Assembly (NCBI GenBank): GCA_039920305.1
Contig: JBDSEA010000134.1
Coordinates: 1 to 22,376, forward strand
Reading direction: 5' to 3'
DNA: 22,376 bases
Origin: DASRAJ01 sp039920305
GTDB lineage: Bacteria > Bacteroidota > Bacteroidia > Chitinophagales > UBA10324
Below are positions 1 to 8,095 of this stretch, in pieces; within the stretch, counting starts at the first letter, position 1, and every line of letters starts with the position of its first letter. The notes beneath the pieces were generated by a model. That model was not told the DNA's origin and ran no database searches. It saw nothing but the letters and a program-made list of their open reading frames with translations. The position numbers and the translations under genes were made by a program.

Positions 1-34
1 ATTTTTGGAAAATAATTTCCATCTTACACCCATT

Positions 35-108
35 GCCATCTTAGCTCAGCTGGCTAGAGCGTTTGATTCGTAATCAGGAGGTCCCGGGTTCGACTCCCGG
101 AGATGGCT
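35..108 (+). tRNA. tRNA-Thr, anticodon CGT
   Basis: The 74 bases fold as a complete cloverleaf. The acceptor arms gccatct and agatggc pair fully, the D stem is gctc/gagc, the anticodon stem is tttga/tcagg with two G-U pairs, and the T stem is ccggg/cccgg around a normal ttcgact loop. The anticodon loop ttcgtaa reads CGT, which decodes the threonine codon ACG. The discriminator base is T and no CCA is encoded, so the tail must be added after transcription. No clear terminator follows before the convergent gene that ends at 136. Confidence 0.97.
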
Positions 109-135
109 CACTCAATTTCGATATGGACATTTATT

Positions 136-1032
136 TCAGAGCAGATCACGCAGGGCATCCTTTAATTGAGGGTACCTGAACCTAAACCCCGCATCTTCAA
201 TTTTTTGCGAGGAACATCGCAAGCTGTTCAGCAAGGAATGTCCAAAGCCATCAAGAATGATCTTTAAAACCAGGGGCGGAACAGGAAAATTAAGTTTACG
301 TTTTCCTGCTGCTTCTCCGATGGAATTCATTAAATCCCGGAAGCGGACAGGGTCGGGTGCAACTGCATTGAACACACCTGAAACAGAGGAATTTGATAAG
401 GCAAAATGGTATATACGGCAGACGTCATGTATGTGAATCCATGGATAATATTGATTTCCGCCTCCAAATATTGGAGCAATACCAAATCGCAATGCCTTAT
501 TCAGTGATGGCAAGGTGCCCCCTTCACGTGCGAGTACAATTCCTGTTCTGATAATCGCAACCCGTTTATTCAGATCCTCAAATTCCCTTGCACCTTCTTC
601 CCAGCGAAGGCAGATTTCTGATAGAAAATCATTACCCGGCTTCTCTTGTTCTTCAAGCCATTGATCTTCCCCATTACCATAGTATCCAACAGCAGATGAT
701 GAAATAAAGGATTTCACTTTATTTTGATTTTGAGATAAATAATCAAAGAGAAGCCGGGCAGTCTTTACCCGGCTATTGATTAACTTTTTTTTATAGCTCG
801 CAGTCCAGTACTTAGCTACTGTTGCACCGGCAAGATGAATGATATGATCTGCTTCATTCAATGCTTTCGTATCAACAAAGTTTTTCTCAGGATTCCACTC
901 AAAAACTCTTATGCCTTGGGTTGAATTTTTTTTTCTGCTGAGATGAATTACCTCAAATCCTTCATTCAAAAGCATCAATGTGAGATGTTTTCCAATCAAT
1001 CCGCTTCCGCCTGTAATTAAAACAGTTTCCAA
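136..1032 (-). CDS. TIGR01777/SDR39U1 family NAD(P)-dependent epimerase-like protein
   Basis: This is a 298-residue extended short-chain dehydrogenase/reductase of the SDR39U1 (YfcH-like) family. The N-terminus carries the nucleotide-binding glycine motif GGSGLIG at residues 8-14, directly after the first beta strand. A central SSSAVGYYG stretch holds the active-site tyrosine region. The last ~45 residues (from PVPPLVLKIILDG to YPQLKDAL) match the DUF1731 tail typical of the family. The substrate of these enzymes is unknown. The start is unusual: the codon at 1032 is TTG, and the frame reaches a TAA 16 codons upstream with no ATG or GTG between. TTG places the Rossmann strand at the normal distance from the N-terminus, so I accept it. 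The gene is divergent from the lipoprotein gene at 1119. Family assignment is secure; function is not. Confidence 0.9.
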   Translation of the reverse strand: METVLITGGSGLIGKHLTLMLLNEGFEVIHLSRKKNSTQGIRVFEWNPEKNFVDTKALNEADHIIHLAGATVAKYWTASYKKKLINSRVKTARLLFDYLSQNQNKVKSFISSSAVGYYGNGEDQWLEEQEKPGNDFLSEICLRWEEGAREFEDLNKRVAIIRTGIVLAREGGTLPSLNKALRFGIAPIFGGGNQYYPWIHIHDVCRIYHFALSNSSVSGVFNAVAPDPVRFRDLMNSIGEAAGKRKLNFPVPPLVLKIILDGFGHSLLNSLRCSSQKIEDAGFRFRYPQLKDALRDLL

Positions 1033-1118
1033 TTGAATGGTAATATTATAGATGAACGATAATTAACAAGAAGCAATGAAAAGGATTTTTGTAAATTCAA
1101 TGTATAAATAGGTATTTA

Positions 1119-2969
1119 ATGTACACTGATAGTCGCTTAAACTTTCTTTTTACCATTTTTTTGGGCATTACTTCATGCGGTGAGAATCAAACGTCAAATA
1201 AAATTGATAATGACGAAAACCACCATGAGGAAATTACATTAAAGGATGCAAAGGAATTTTTACCCGACTGGTCGGCGGAAAACACCCTGGTGGTGATGTT
1301 ACAATCTGATCCTGTGAATTTACATCCTGCCACGCAGGTAAGTGTAAGTTCCCTGGCGATTTTGAATCTTATGCACGCGTATTTACTGATGGTGGATCAG
1401 CAGCATCCGAAACTGATTCCCTCACTTGTAAAAGCCTTACCCCGGATTTCAGATGATCAACTACAATATACTTATGAATTACTCAATGAAGCCCAATGGG
1501 ATGATGGCTCTCCGGTTACCAGCGAAGACGTGATTTTTACTTTAAAGGTCAATAAGTGTCCCCTTATTCCAAATGCAACAATCAAATCCTACGTGAGTAA
1601 CCTGCAAACCATTTTAGCGGATGCAAGTGATTCCAGAAAATTTACCCTCGTGATGAAAAGCCCGTATGTGTCTAACATGGGTTTTGTAACAAACTTTTAT
1701 ATCCTATCCAGAAAATTCTATGACCCGCAAAATATTTTATCCGGTTACACTCTGCAACAATTTGATGACTCATCTTTTCAAGCCGGCAATGACCTTGATA
1801 AATGGAGTGTGGAATTTAACAATGGCAGGTATGGAAACGATCCGGAATATTTTTATGGGGCAGGACCATATCGCGTCATAAGCTGGGATCACGGAACAGG
1901 CCTCGTTCTTCAGCGCAAACTGAACCACTGGACTCAGCACTTGAAGGAACCGAATATTTATCAGAATTCTTTTCCTGACAAGATCATCTTTAAGGTAGTG
2001 AAAGATGAAAATGCGCAGGTACTCGAATTCAAAGCCCAGACACTGGACGCAACTAATATTCTCACTACCAAAGCCCTGCTTGACTTGCGGAAGGATAGCA
2101 TGTTTAACAGAAATTACAACTCCGCTTTTATTGAAAACTATGGTCTCAATTATATTGCTTTCAATACAAGGCCTGACGGGGTAACTCACAAAAAATTTTT
2201 TGATGACCTCAATGTGCGGAAGGCATTTGCTTTTATGACACCGGTAGATCAAATCATCAGCGTTGCCGTGCTTGGAAAAGCCATCCGGTGGCCAAGCATG
2301 GTGTCACCCCTCAGACCGGAATTCAACAATGATCTCGCCCTAATTCCTTATGATGTAACAAGAGCAAAAGAACTACTTGATGTAGCAGGTTGGCAGGATT
2401 CGGACGGGGATGGTATTCGTGATAAATTGATTGACGGCGAAAAAGTACCGCTTGAGGTAACGTTCTCTTACTTTAATCAGAGTAACAGCACACGCAATAT
2501 TGCAAACATGATTGTTGAATCAGCAAGCCAGGCAGGTGTAAAAATTATCCCTCAGCCATTTGATGTTTCAGCTCTTCAGCAAAAAGCTAAGAATCACGAC
2601 TTCGACATGCTCATGCTCGGCTGGTCAACCAGTTCCCTGCAGGAAGATTATACTCAGCTCTGGCATACCAGTTCATGGGCAAATAAAGGCAGTAACTTCA
2701 GTGGCTTTGGGAATGCACAGTCAGATGCGCTGATAGATTCTATAAAACATACCCTAAATGATTCTCTTCGCCATGAGAGGAGTAAGAGAATTCAAAAGAT
2801 GGTTTATGATGAGCAGCCCTATATTTTTCTCTACTCCACTTATCGAAAAATGGCAATTCATAAGCGATGGGGTAACCAGATTATGACGGCAGAATCGCCG
2901 TGCCTTATCCTGGGAAACCTTAAGCTGCTTGCTCCGTCAACTTCTGTAATTGCGGAAAAGGAACATTGA
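1119..2969 (+). CDS. ABC-type peptide/oligopeptide substrate-binding lipoprotein (SBP family 5)
   Basis: This is a 616-residue protein of the DppA/OppA family (SBP_bac_5), which captures peptides or other solutes for an ABC importer. The N-terminus is a lipoprotein signal with a short hydrophobic run ending in the lipobox GITSC, so Cys20 should be lipidated. An acidic, Asn-rich linker follows, then the family's opening pattern TLVVMLQSDPVNLHPATQ near residue 55 and the segment EAQWDDGSPVTSEDVIFTLK near residue 128. The C-terminal lobe contains the characteristic DSDGDGIRDKLIDG turn and the ending YDEQPYIFLYS. Length fits the family (about 500-620). No permease or ATPase gene lies within the window, so it is an orphan in its local context; its partners may be elsewhere or it may have a receptor role. 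An imperfect promoter box (GATTTTTG, 1084-1091) lies 27 bases before the ATG. Confidence 0.9.
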   Translation: MYTDSRLNFLFTIFLGITSCGENQTSNKIDNDENHHEEITLKDAKEFLPDWSAENTLVVMLQSDPVNLHPATQVSVSSLAILNLMHAYLLMVDQQHPKLIPSLVKALPRISDDQLQYTYELLNEAQWDDGSPVTSEDVIFTLKVNKCPLIPNATIKSYVSNLQTILADASDSRKFTLVMKSPYVSNMGFVTNFYILSRKFYDPQNILSGYTLQQFDDSSFQAGNDLDKWSVEFNNGRYGNDPEYFYGAGPYRVISWDHGTGLVLQRKLNHWTQHLKEPNIYQNSFPDKIIFKVVKDENAQVLEFKAQTLDATNILTTKALLDLRKDSMFNRNYNSAFIENYGLNYIAFNTRPDGVTHKKFFDDLNVRKAFAFMTPVDQIISVAVLGKAIRWPSMVSPLRPEFNNDLALIPYDVTRAKELLDVAGWQDSDGDGIRDKLIDGEKVPLEVTFSYFNQSNSTRNIANMIVESASQAGVKIIPQPFDVSALQQKAKNHDFDMLMLGWSTSSLQEDYTQLWHTSSWANKGSNFSGFGNAQSDALIDSIKHTLNDSLRHERSKRIQKMVYDEQPYIFLYSTYRKMAIHKRWGNQIMTAESPCLILGNLKLLAPSTSVIAEKEH

Positions 2970-3029
2970 CTCTGCAATAATATTCAGTGCTCCATCACAG
3001 ACTGATGTGAATAAGCATTAAATTATTTT

Positions 3030-3060
3030 TTTGTTCAGCATTGCTGTGTGACCAACTTTA
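3030..3060 (+). promoter_or_regulatory. Candidate Bacteroidota sigma-A promoter for the DUF5723/OmpA gene
   Basis: A TTTG (-33 type) at 3030-3033 is followed after exactly 19 bases by CAACTTTA (3053-3060), a 6-of-8 match to the Bacteroidota -7 consensus TAnnTTTG. This would start transcription near 3066, giving a leader of about 25 bases before the ATG at 3091. The spacing is ideal but the -7 match is imperfect. Confidence 0.4.
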
Positions 3061-3090
3061 GCAATTCTTTAGGTCATTCACTTCTCCCCA

Positions 3091-5373
3091 ATGAAAAAAT
3101 TTATACTCTTTTTATTTATCACGGCATTAATATTTCCAGCACATTCGCAGCAATATCTTGGAGTACGGAATAGTAATTATGCCGGCATTCTCGGGGCAAC
3201 ACTCAACCCGAGTTCAATGATTGAATCGAAGCTTGGATTTGACTTCAATATCATGTCCGGCACCATTGACGGAGACAACAATTTTCTTTATATACCGAAG
3301 GATTCCTTGAAATTTTTGGGTATCGGAAATTTTATTGACCTGGTTAAAAATAAAAGCTATTACACCCGCTTTGATCCTTCTGATCCCAACAAAACTTTTG
3401 ACTTTACACTTACTGCCGAAGCAATGGGGCCTTCACTGATGTTTAAATTTGCGAAAAGACATGCCCTTGGATTTAATACCGGTGTCAGGTACTTTCTTGT
3501 GGTGAATGATGCAGTAGGTCATCAGTCACAACAAGCGTATTTTGAAAACCGTGACACCTCGCTATATGGTGCTTTTCGTCCTGACGACAATATCAAAATC
3601 AACACCATGGGATGGTTTGAGTATGGTGTGAACTACGCCTGGAAGTTTTATCAAAAAAATAAAAATGAATTCAGTGGCGGGATCTCAGTAAAATACCTCG
3701 ATGGTGCGGGTGCCGGTTTTGTTAAAAATGTTTCCGGCTCATACAATTTAGCAAACACCTCCGATCTGTTTTTCAGCAATGCCTCTCTTGATTACGGCAG
3801 AACGGATTACACAACATTTGATTCCATTCATGGCTACAAGGACCTGATCCATGGCAATGGATGGGGAGGAAGCATTGGTTTTACCTATACATTTAAAAAA
3901 GATTCGGCGGATTATACTTATGAAATGGATTGCAGAAAAAATGTAGATCCTGACAAAAGCCCCTACCTGTTTAAAATTGGAATATCTGTTACTGACATCG
4001 GATCAATAAAATTTAGCGAGGGCGCCGCGACCTTTCATTTAGAGACTGACAGTGCTGTATGGAATAGCTACCGTGCGAACCAATTTACAAGCAATCTTGA
4101 TTTTGATCATGCCCTGAGTTCCATTTTTTATGGGGATTCACTTGCCTCCGCAAGTGGTACTGATTTCCGGATGGCATTACCCGCTTCTTTGAATCTGCAA
4201 GCCGACTGGAATGTTTATAAAAACTTCTATCTCAATGCTACCATCATTAAAGGATTTATGGCCGGAACCGGACAGGGTGTTAAACGCCCTGATATCTATT
4301 CTATCACGCCGAGATACGAAAGAAAATGGTTTGAAGTAAGCGCCCCGATCTCCCTTATAAGCTATCATTATCTGCAACCCCGGCTGGGCTTGTGCGTTCG
4401 GCTGGGATATTTCTTCATAGGAGGCGATGCACTGGGCGGAGCATTCGGACTTACTGATCTGGAAGGCATTGATTTGTACGGTGGCTTTCACGTTTTCTTT
4501 CCGCAACGAAAATTAAGAGATGATGACGGCGATCTTGTTTCGAATAAACTTGATTCATGTCTGAAGGATAAAGGTCCTTGCTTAACTCATGGTTGTCCCG
4601 ATCGGGACCATGATGGCATTATTGACAAGCTTGACCGATGTCCCGATGAGCCGGGGCCCGCATTCCTTCTCGGCTGCCCTGACCGGGATAATGACAGTAT
4701 ACCCGACATGGATGACTTATGTCCTGATATCCGTGGTCTGATTCAATTTCATGGATGTCCTGATACAGATTCCGATGGAATTCCTGATCCGCAGGATTCT
4801 TGCCCCACGGTGAAAGGTTTGCCACAATTCAACGGTTGTCCTGATACGGATGGTGACGGCATTCCTGATCATCTTGATAAATGCCCGACAGAAAAAGGAC
4901 TGCCGCAATTCAATGGTTGTCCTGACCGGGATGGTGATGGAGTTCCCGATTACAAAGACAAGTGCCCTGATGTGCCCGGTTTACCGGAATATGATGGCTG
5001 CCCAGCGAGTATTTCGCAAGATGAATTAAACCGCATTCAACTCAGCTCACAATCCATTTTATTTAAACTTGGAAGCGGGGTGATTGAGCCCAACGTGTAC
5101 CAGGTTCTGGACCAGATTGCATTGATATTAATGAAATATTCCAATGTTAAGTGGAGGATTGAGGGATATGCAGACATTACCGGCAGTGTTAAGTTAAATC
5201 TTGATTTAACTACACGCCGGGCAGAAGCGGTAAGAGACTATCTCGAGAAAAAGGGAGTGCGGGCTGAAAATCTTACTGCTATCGGTTATGGCAAAACTCA
5301 ATTCATTGCAACAAACAAAACTGCTGCGGGCAGAGCTAAAAATCGTAGGGTAGAAATTAAGGAAGATAAATAA
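3091..5373 (+). CDS. Outer-membrane DUF5723 protein with six TSP type-3 repeats and an OmpA-like domain
   Basis: This is a 760-residue secreted protein. A signal peptide ends at AHSQ (about residue 20). Residues ~20-475 match the DUF5723 pattern, including the opening NSNYAGILGATLNPSSMIES; the alternating aromatic/glycine strands suggest an outer-membrane beta-barrel. Residues 477-637 form six Asp/Cys-rich thrombospondin type-3 units with PDxDxDGIPD calcium-binding loops. Residues ~645-760 are an OmpA-like peptidoglycan-binding domain with GYADITG, LTTRRAEAVRDYL and the closing GRAKNRRVEI. The likely role is a calcium-stiffened link between the outer membrane and peptidoglycan. It stands alone, with its own candidate promoter upstream and 202 bases to murF. 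It differs from PorE, the OmpA-domain T9SS component, because it lacks TPR and propeller domains. Architecture is well supported; the physiological role is inferred. Confidence 0.9.
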   Translation: MKKFILFLFITALIFPAHSQQYLGVRNSNYAGILGATLNPSSMIESKLGFDFNIMSGTIDGDNNFLYIPKDSLKFLGIGNFIDLVKNKSYYTRFDPSDPNKTFDFTLTAEAMGPSLMFKFAKRHALGFNTGVRYFLVVNDAVGHQSQQAYFENRDTSLYGAFRPDDNIKINTMGWFEYGVNYAWKFYQKNKNEFSGGISVKYLDGAGAGFVKNVSGSYNLANTSDLFFSNASLDYGRTDYTTFDSIHGYKDLIHGNGWGGSIGFTYTFKKDSADYTYEMDCRKNVDPDKSPYLFKIGISVTDIGSIKFSEGAATFHLETDSAVWNSYRANQFTSNLDFDHALSSIFYGDSLASASGTDFRMALPASLNLQADWNVYKNFYLNATIIKGFMAGTGQGVKRPDIYSITPRYERKWFEVSAPISLISYHYLQPRLGLCVRLGYFFIGGDALGGAFGLTDLEGIDLYGGFHVFFPQRKLRDDDGDLVSNKLDSCLKDKGPCLTHGCPDRDHDGIIDKLDRCPDEPGPAFLLGCPDRDNDSIPDMDDLCPDIRGLIQFHGCPDTDSDGIPDPQDSCPTVKGLPQFNGCPDTDGDGIPDHLDKCPTEKGLPQFNGCPDRDGDGVPDYKDKCPDVPGLPEYDGCPASISQDELNRIQLSSQSILFKLGSGVIEPNVYQVLDQIALILMKYSNVKWRIEGYADITGSVKLNLDLTTRRAEAVRDYLEKKGVRAENLTAIGYGKTQFIATNKTAAGRAKNRRVEIKEDK
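4519..5001 (+). repeat. Six tandem 78-81-nt units encoding TSP type-3 repeats
   Basis: Residues 477-637 of the DUF5723/OmpA protein consist of one 26-residue and five 27-residue units, each ending in GC and starting with PDxDxDG. Units four to six (4759-5001) are the most alike at DNA level, which suggests recent in-frame duplication. The array is coding, so it should not be read as a non-coding repeat. Confidence 0.9.
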
Positions 5374-5563
5374 AACAAGGATTTGTGGTGAGAATGCAGG
5401 AATTATGCTGGTAAAGTAAAATATTGGATGAATGTCATTTGTTAATGAATATGGATTGACTTTCATAGAGCGCAGGACTTTGGAATATATTGGTATTTAT
5501 AATGCAGAACTTCTGATGCGAGATCATTGAATTCTCATTTAAAATAAATGAAGGGTGATCTGC

Positions 5564-5571
5564 TATTTTTG
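5564..5571 (+). promoter_or_regulatory. Consensus -7 box (TATTTTTG) four bases before murF ATG
   Basis: TATTTTTG matches the Bacteroidota -7 consensus TAnnTTTG exactly and ends four bases before the ATG at 5576. If used, transcription would begin at or next to the start codon. No clear TTTG lies 17-20 bases upstream; there is only a TCATTT/AAATGA inverted repeat at 5535-5551. The box lies inside the reading frame that would follow the alternative GTG at 5555, which favours the ATG as true start. Confidence 0.45.
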
Positions 5572-5575
5572 GGCC

Positions 5576-6868
5576 ATGGAGATACCAGAGCTCTATGGAA
5601 TATTTAAGTCCTCCTCCGGAATTTCAACTGACACACGCTCAATAAAGAAAGGCAACATTTTTTTTGCCCTGAAGGGAGACAATTTCAATGGAAATTTATT
5701 TGCACAACAGGCATTGCAGGCAGGTGCAATGTGGGCTATTATTGATGTACAACATTTTTCGTCACAGGAGAATTTAATTTTAGTAGATGATGTGCTGAGG
5801 ACGTTGCAACAACTGGCAGCTTTTCACCGTAATCAGCTTAAAGCAAAAATTCTTGCCATTGCAGGAAGCAATGGAAAAACAACGACCAAGGAACTGATCA
5901 GCCGGGTGCTGGAAACCTCATTCAGTACCTTCTCCACCAAAGGAAATTTAAACAATCATATTGGTGTGCCGCTTTCCCTGCTCTCCATCAGTGATGAAAC
6001 AGAATTTGGTTTAATAGAGATGGGTGCCAATCATTTGCATGAAACCAGACTGCTTTGTGAGGTTAGCCAGCCGGATTATGGATTAATTACAAATAATGGC
6101 AAAGATCATCTTGAAGGTTATGGCAGCATTGAGAATGTGATAAAGGGAAATGGTGAACTGTATGATTTTCTGCAAACGAAAAACAGACCCGCCTTTGTTT
6201 GTGCTGATCACCCGGAATTGATGTCAATGTCAGAAGGATTAACGCGATTTATTTATGGAATACATAGTACGATGTGCAGGGGAAGGATCAATTCATTATT
6301 TCCATTTCTTGAAATCGTGGCTTATGATGGATTTATGGAATCTTCATTAACATTGAAAACGAAATTGTTCGGAAAATATAATTTTGAAAATGTAATGGCA
6401 GCCGTAGCTGTGGGGCAGAAATTCGGGGTTTCTCCTGAGAATATTAAAAGTTCGATCGAATCATATGTTCCCTCAAACAACCGGTCGCAAATTTTTAAAT
6501 CCGGTACAAATACATTTATCCTTGATGCTTACAACGCTAATCCTTCGAGCATGATAGCAGCGCTTGAAAACTTTTTTCATATACCTGCTGAGAATAAAAT
6601 CGTGATACTCGGTGATATGGCTGAGCTGGGTGAGTCAAGTACCGCAGAGCACCGGGAAATTATTAAAGCACTTGAGAATGAAAAAATGAAACTGAAAATT
6701 TTTGTGGGTGAAGAATTTAAAAAGGCACTCTTCGAATCGTCACCGGGATTTATGCATTTTAAGAATGTAAGTCAGTTGAAGACTTGGTTTGATTGTCAAT
6801 CCTTTAAAAATTATTTCTTCTTGCTGAAAGCATCCCGTGTGATGGGTCTGGAAGGGCTAGTCCAATAA
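5576..6868 (+). CDS. murF: UDP-N-acetylmuramoyl-tripeptide--D-alanyl-D-alanine ligase
   Basis: MurF is the cytoplasmic ATP-dependent ligase that adds D-Ala-D-Ala to the UDP-MurNAc-tripeptide, the last step of the peptidoglycan monomer before membrane transfer. The 430-residue protein has the N-terminal substrate-binding domain with STDTRSIKKG, the Mur ATP loop GSNGKTT at residues 97-103, the central TKGNLNNHIGVPLSLL and EMGANHLHET motifs, and the C-terminal-domain signature DAYNANPSSM. Length is normal. I chose the ATG at 5576 over a GTG at 5555 because homologues begin with a short ELY-type helix just before STDTR. It converges on prfA with 19 bases between the stop codons and no visible terminator. 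A location near gldJ-porU-porV is, as I recall, seen in other gliding Bacteroidota. Confidence 0.96.
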   Translation: MEIPELYGIFKSSSGISTDTRSIKKGNIFFALKGDNFNGNLFAQQALQAGAMWAIIDVQHFSSQENLILVDDVLRTLQQLAAFHRNQLKAKILAIAGSNGKTTTKELISRVLETSFSTFSTKGNLNNHIGVPLSLLSISDETEFGLIEMGANHLHETRLLCEVSQPDYGLITNNGKDHLEGYGSIENVIKGNGELYDFLQTKNRPAFVCADHPELMSMSEGLTRFIYGIHSTMCRGRINSLFPFLEIVAYDGFMESSLTLKTKLFGKYNFENVMAAVAVGQKFGVSPENIKSSIESYVPSNNRSQIFKSGTNTFILDAYNANPSSMIAALENFFHIPAENKIVILGDMAELGESSTAEHREIIKALENEKMKLKIFVGEEFKKALFESSPGFMHFKNVSQLKTWFDCQSFKNYFFLLKASRVMGLEGLVQ

Positions 6869-6887
6869 AGACTTTTCAAAATAATAT

Positions 6888-7964
6888 TCAAATGGAAATA
6901 CCACCTTCTTTCAGCTTCTCAGCATTTTCAGCAAATTGCAAAGCATCAGTCATCTCCTGAATATTGCCATTCATAAAATCCGGCAGGGTATAAATTGTTT
7001 TTCCGATCCTGTGATCAGTTACCCGAGCCTGCGGATAATTATATGTACGGATTTTTGCCGACCGGTCACCAGTGCTTACCATTGTTTTTCTCTTACCCGA
7101 AATTGCCTCATTGTGCTTTCGCAATGCTTCATCGTAGAGGCGTGTGCGCAGCATGGTCATTGCTTTTTCACGATTACCTAACTGTGACCGCTCAGTCTGG
7201 CACATCACAACCACACCGGTGGGAAGATGTGTAAGGATCACCTTGGTTTCAACCTTATTCACGTTTTGACCTCCCGCACCTCCACTTCTTGCAGTTTCCA
7301 TTTTTACATCCGCATCTCTTACTACCACATCCACTTCATCAGCCTCCGGCAAAACGGCAACCGAGGCAGCAGAGGTATGAACACGGCCCTGCGCTTCAGT
7401 TTCAGGTACCCGCTGAACGCGATGCACCCCGGATTCAAATTTCAATGTTCCATAGACATTTTCACCTGTGACTTCCAGTATTACTTCCTTATAACCTCCC
7501 TTTGTGCCCTCACTTTCACTGATCACCTGAACCTTCCATCTTTTCATTTCACAATAACGGAGGTACATCCGGTATAAATCGCCGGCAAATATGCTTGCCT
7601 CATCCCCCCCGGTACCGGCACGAATTTCCAGAACCGCATTTTTTTTATCCTCAGCATCTTTGGGAATCAGCATCTGACGGATATCCTCTTCCATCCTTGA
7701 TTGTTGCTTTTGAAGATCTTCCAGCTCGATCCGCGTCATATCGCGGAGCTCGGCATCTTTTTCATTCTGCAAAATCTGCTTATCAGTTTCGATTACTGAA
7801 AGAATCTGTTTATACTTCTCATACCGGCCTACAATTTTTTCCAGTTCCCGGTAATCACGATTCAGCTGAGCATACTTCTTCTGATTGCTGATCACCAGCG
7901 GATCATTCAGCTCATCCTGTATATTAAGGAACCGGTCCTTTATTGACTGTAGTTTATCCAGCAT
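6888..7964 (-). CDS. prfA: Peptide chain release factor 1 (RF1)
   Basis: RF1 recognises UAA and UAG in the ribosomal A site and triggers release of the finished protein. The 358-residue product has the N-terminal coiled helices, the codon-recognition motif PxT as Pro187-Glu188-Thr189 (PxT marks RF1; RF2 has SPF), and the catalytic Gly-Gly-Gln at 231-233 within RSGGAGGQNVNKVET. The C-terminus contains TYNYPQARVTDHRIG. The frame is open 27 codons further upstream, but family proteins begin at MLDKLQSIKDRF, so I use the ATG at 7964. A consensus promoter box lies eight bases before it. A strong hairpin at 8041-8074 separates it from gldJ on the same strand. Confidence 0.97.
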   Translation of the reverse strand: MLDKLQSIKDRFLNIQDELNDPLVISNQKKYAQLNRDYRELEKIVGRYEKYKQILSVIETDKQILQNEKDAELRDMTRIELEDLQKQQSRMEEDIRQMLIPKDAEDKKNAVLEIRAGTGGDEASIFAGDLYRMYLRYCEMKRWKVQVISESEGTKGGYKEVILEVTGENVYGTLKFESGVHRVQRVPETEAQGRVHTSAASVAVLPEADEVDVVVRDADVKMETARSGGAGGQNVNKVETKVILTHLPTGVVVMCQTERSQLGNREKAMTMLRTRLYDEALRKHNEAISGKRKTMVSTGDRSAKIRTYNYPQARVTDHRIGKTIYTLPDFMNGNIQEMTDALQFAENAEKLKEGGISI

Positions 7965-7972
7965 ACGTGCGG

Positions 7973-8003
7973 CAAAGTTAAAAAGCAAAGAAGTTGAAAG
8001 AAA
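7973..8003 (-). promoter_or_regulatory. Candidate promoter of prfA
   Basis: On the minus strand TTTC (8003-8000) is followed after 19 bases by TAACTTTG (7980-7973), an exact match to the TAnnTTTG -7 box. The box ends eight bases before the prfA ATG, so the leader would be only a few bases long. It lies downstream of the gldJ terminator hairpin, consistent with separate transcription of prfA. Confidence 0.6.
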
Positions 8004-8040
8004 TGCAAACAGTTTTAATCTTTGGCATACCCGTTTAAAC

Positions 8041-8074
8041 TTCAAAGCCCTTCCGGTTACGGAAGGGCTTTGAA
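8041..8074 (-). terminator. Hairpin terminator after gldJ
   Basis: A perfect 15-bp inverted repeat, ttcaaagcccttccg and its complement, surrounds a four-base loop (gtta, 8056-8059). It begins 22 bases after the gldJ stop codon. Read on the minus strand it is followed by gtttaaac rather than a long T run, so the U tract is weak, but the stem is very stable. No plus-strand gene approaches it. Confidence 0.65.
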
Positions 8075-8095
8075 AATAATAATTGATTTTAGAAA

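Noticed and set aside
1770..2252. 160-codon open frame antisense to the substrate-binding lipoprotein gene
   Set aside because: It lies wholly inside a well-supported gene, has no recognisable motif or start context, and its composition is that of a reverse-strand shadow.
2990..3031. Possible terminator after the lipoprotein gene (tcaca/tgtga plus T7)
   Set aside because: The stem is only 5 bp and lies more than ten bases from the T run, part of which belongs to the candidate promoter of the next gene.
4619..4908. Antisense frames and regularly spaced similar sequence resembling an array
   Set aside because: These arise from the TSP type-3 coding repeats; unit spacing equals 27 codons and no CRISPR-like constant repeat or unique spacers exist.
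5535..5551. TCATTT-AAAAT-AAATGA inverted repeat before murF as an operator
   Set aside because: It is short and AT-only except the ends; such dyads are expected by chance in this composition.
5555..5575. GTG start extending murF by seven residues
   Set aside because: A consensus promoter box lies between GTG and ATG, and the ATG gives the family-typical N-terminus.
6936..7891. Several plus-strand frames opposite prfA
   Set aside because: All are antisense shadows of prfA; none has a plausible start context or motif.
7965..8045. 27-codon N-terminal extension of prfA
   Set aside because: The extension has no homology-like pattern, contains the prfA promoter box, and reaches the gldJ terminator region.
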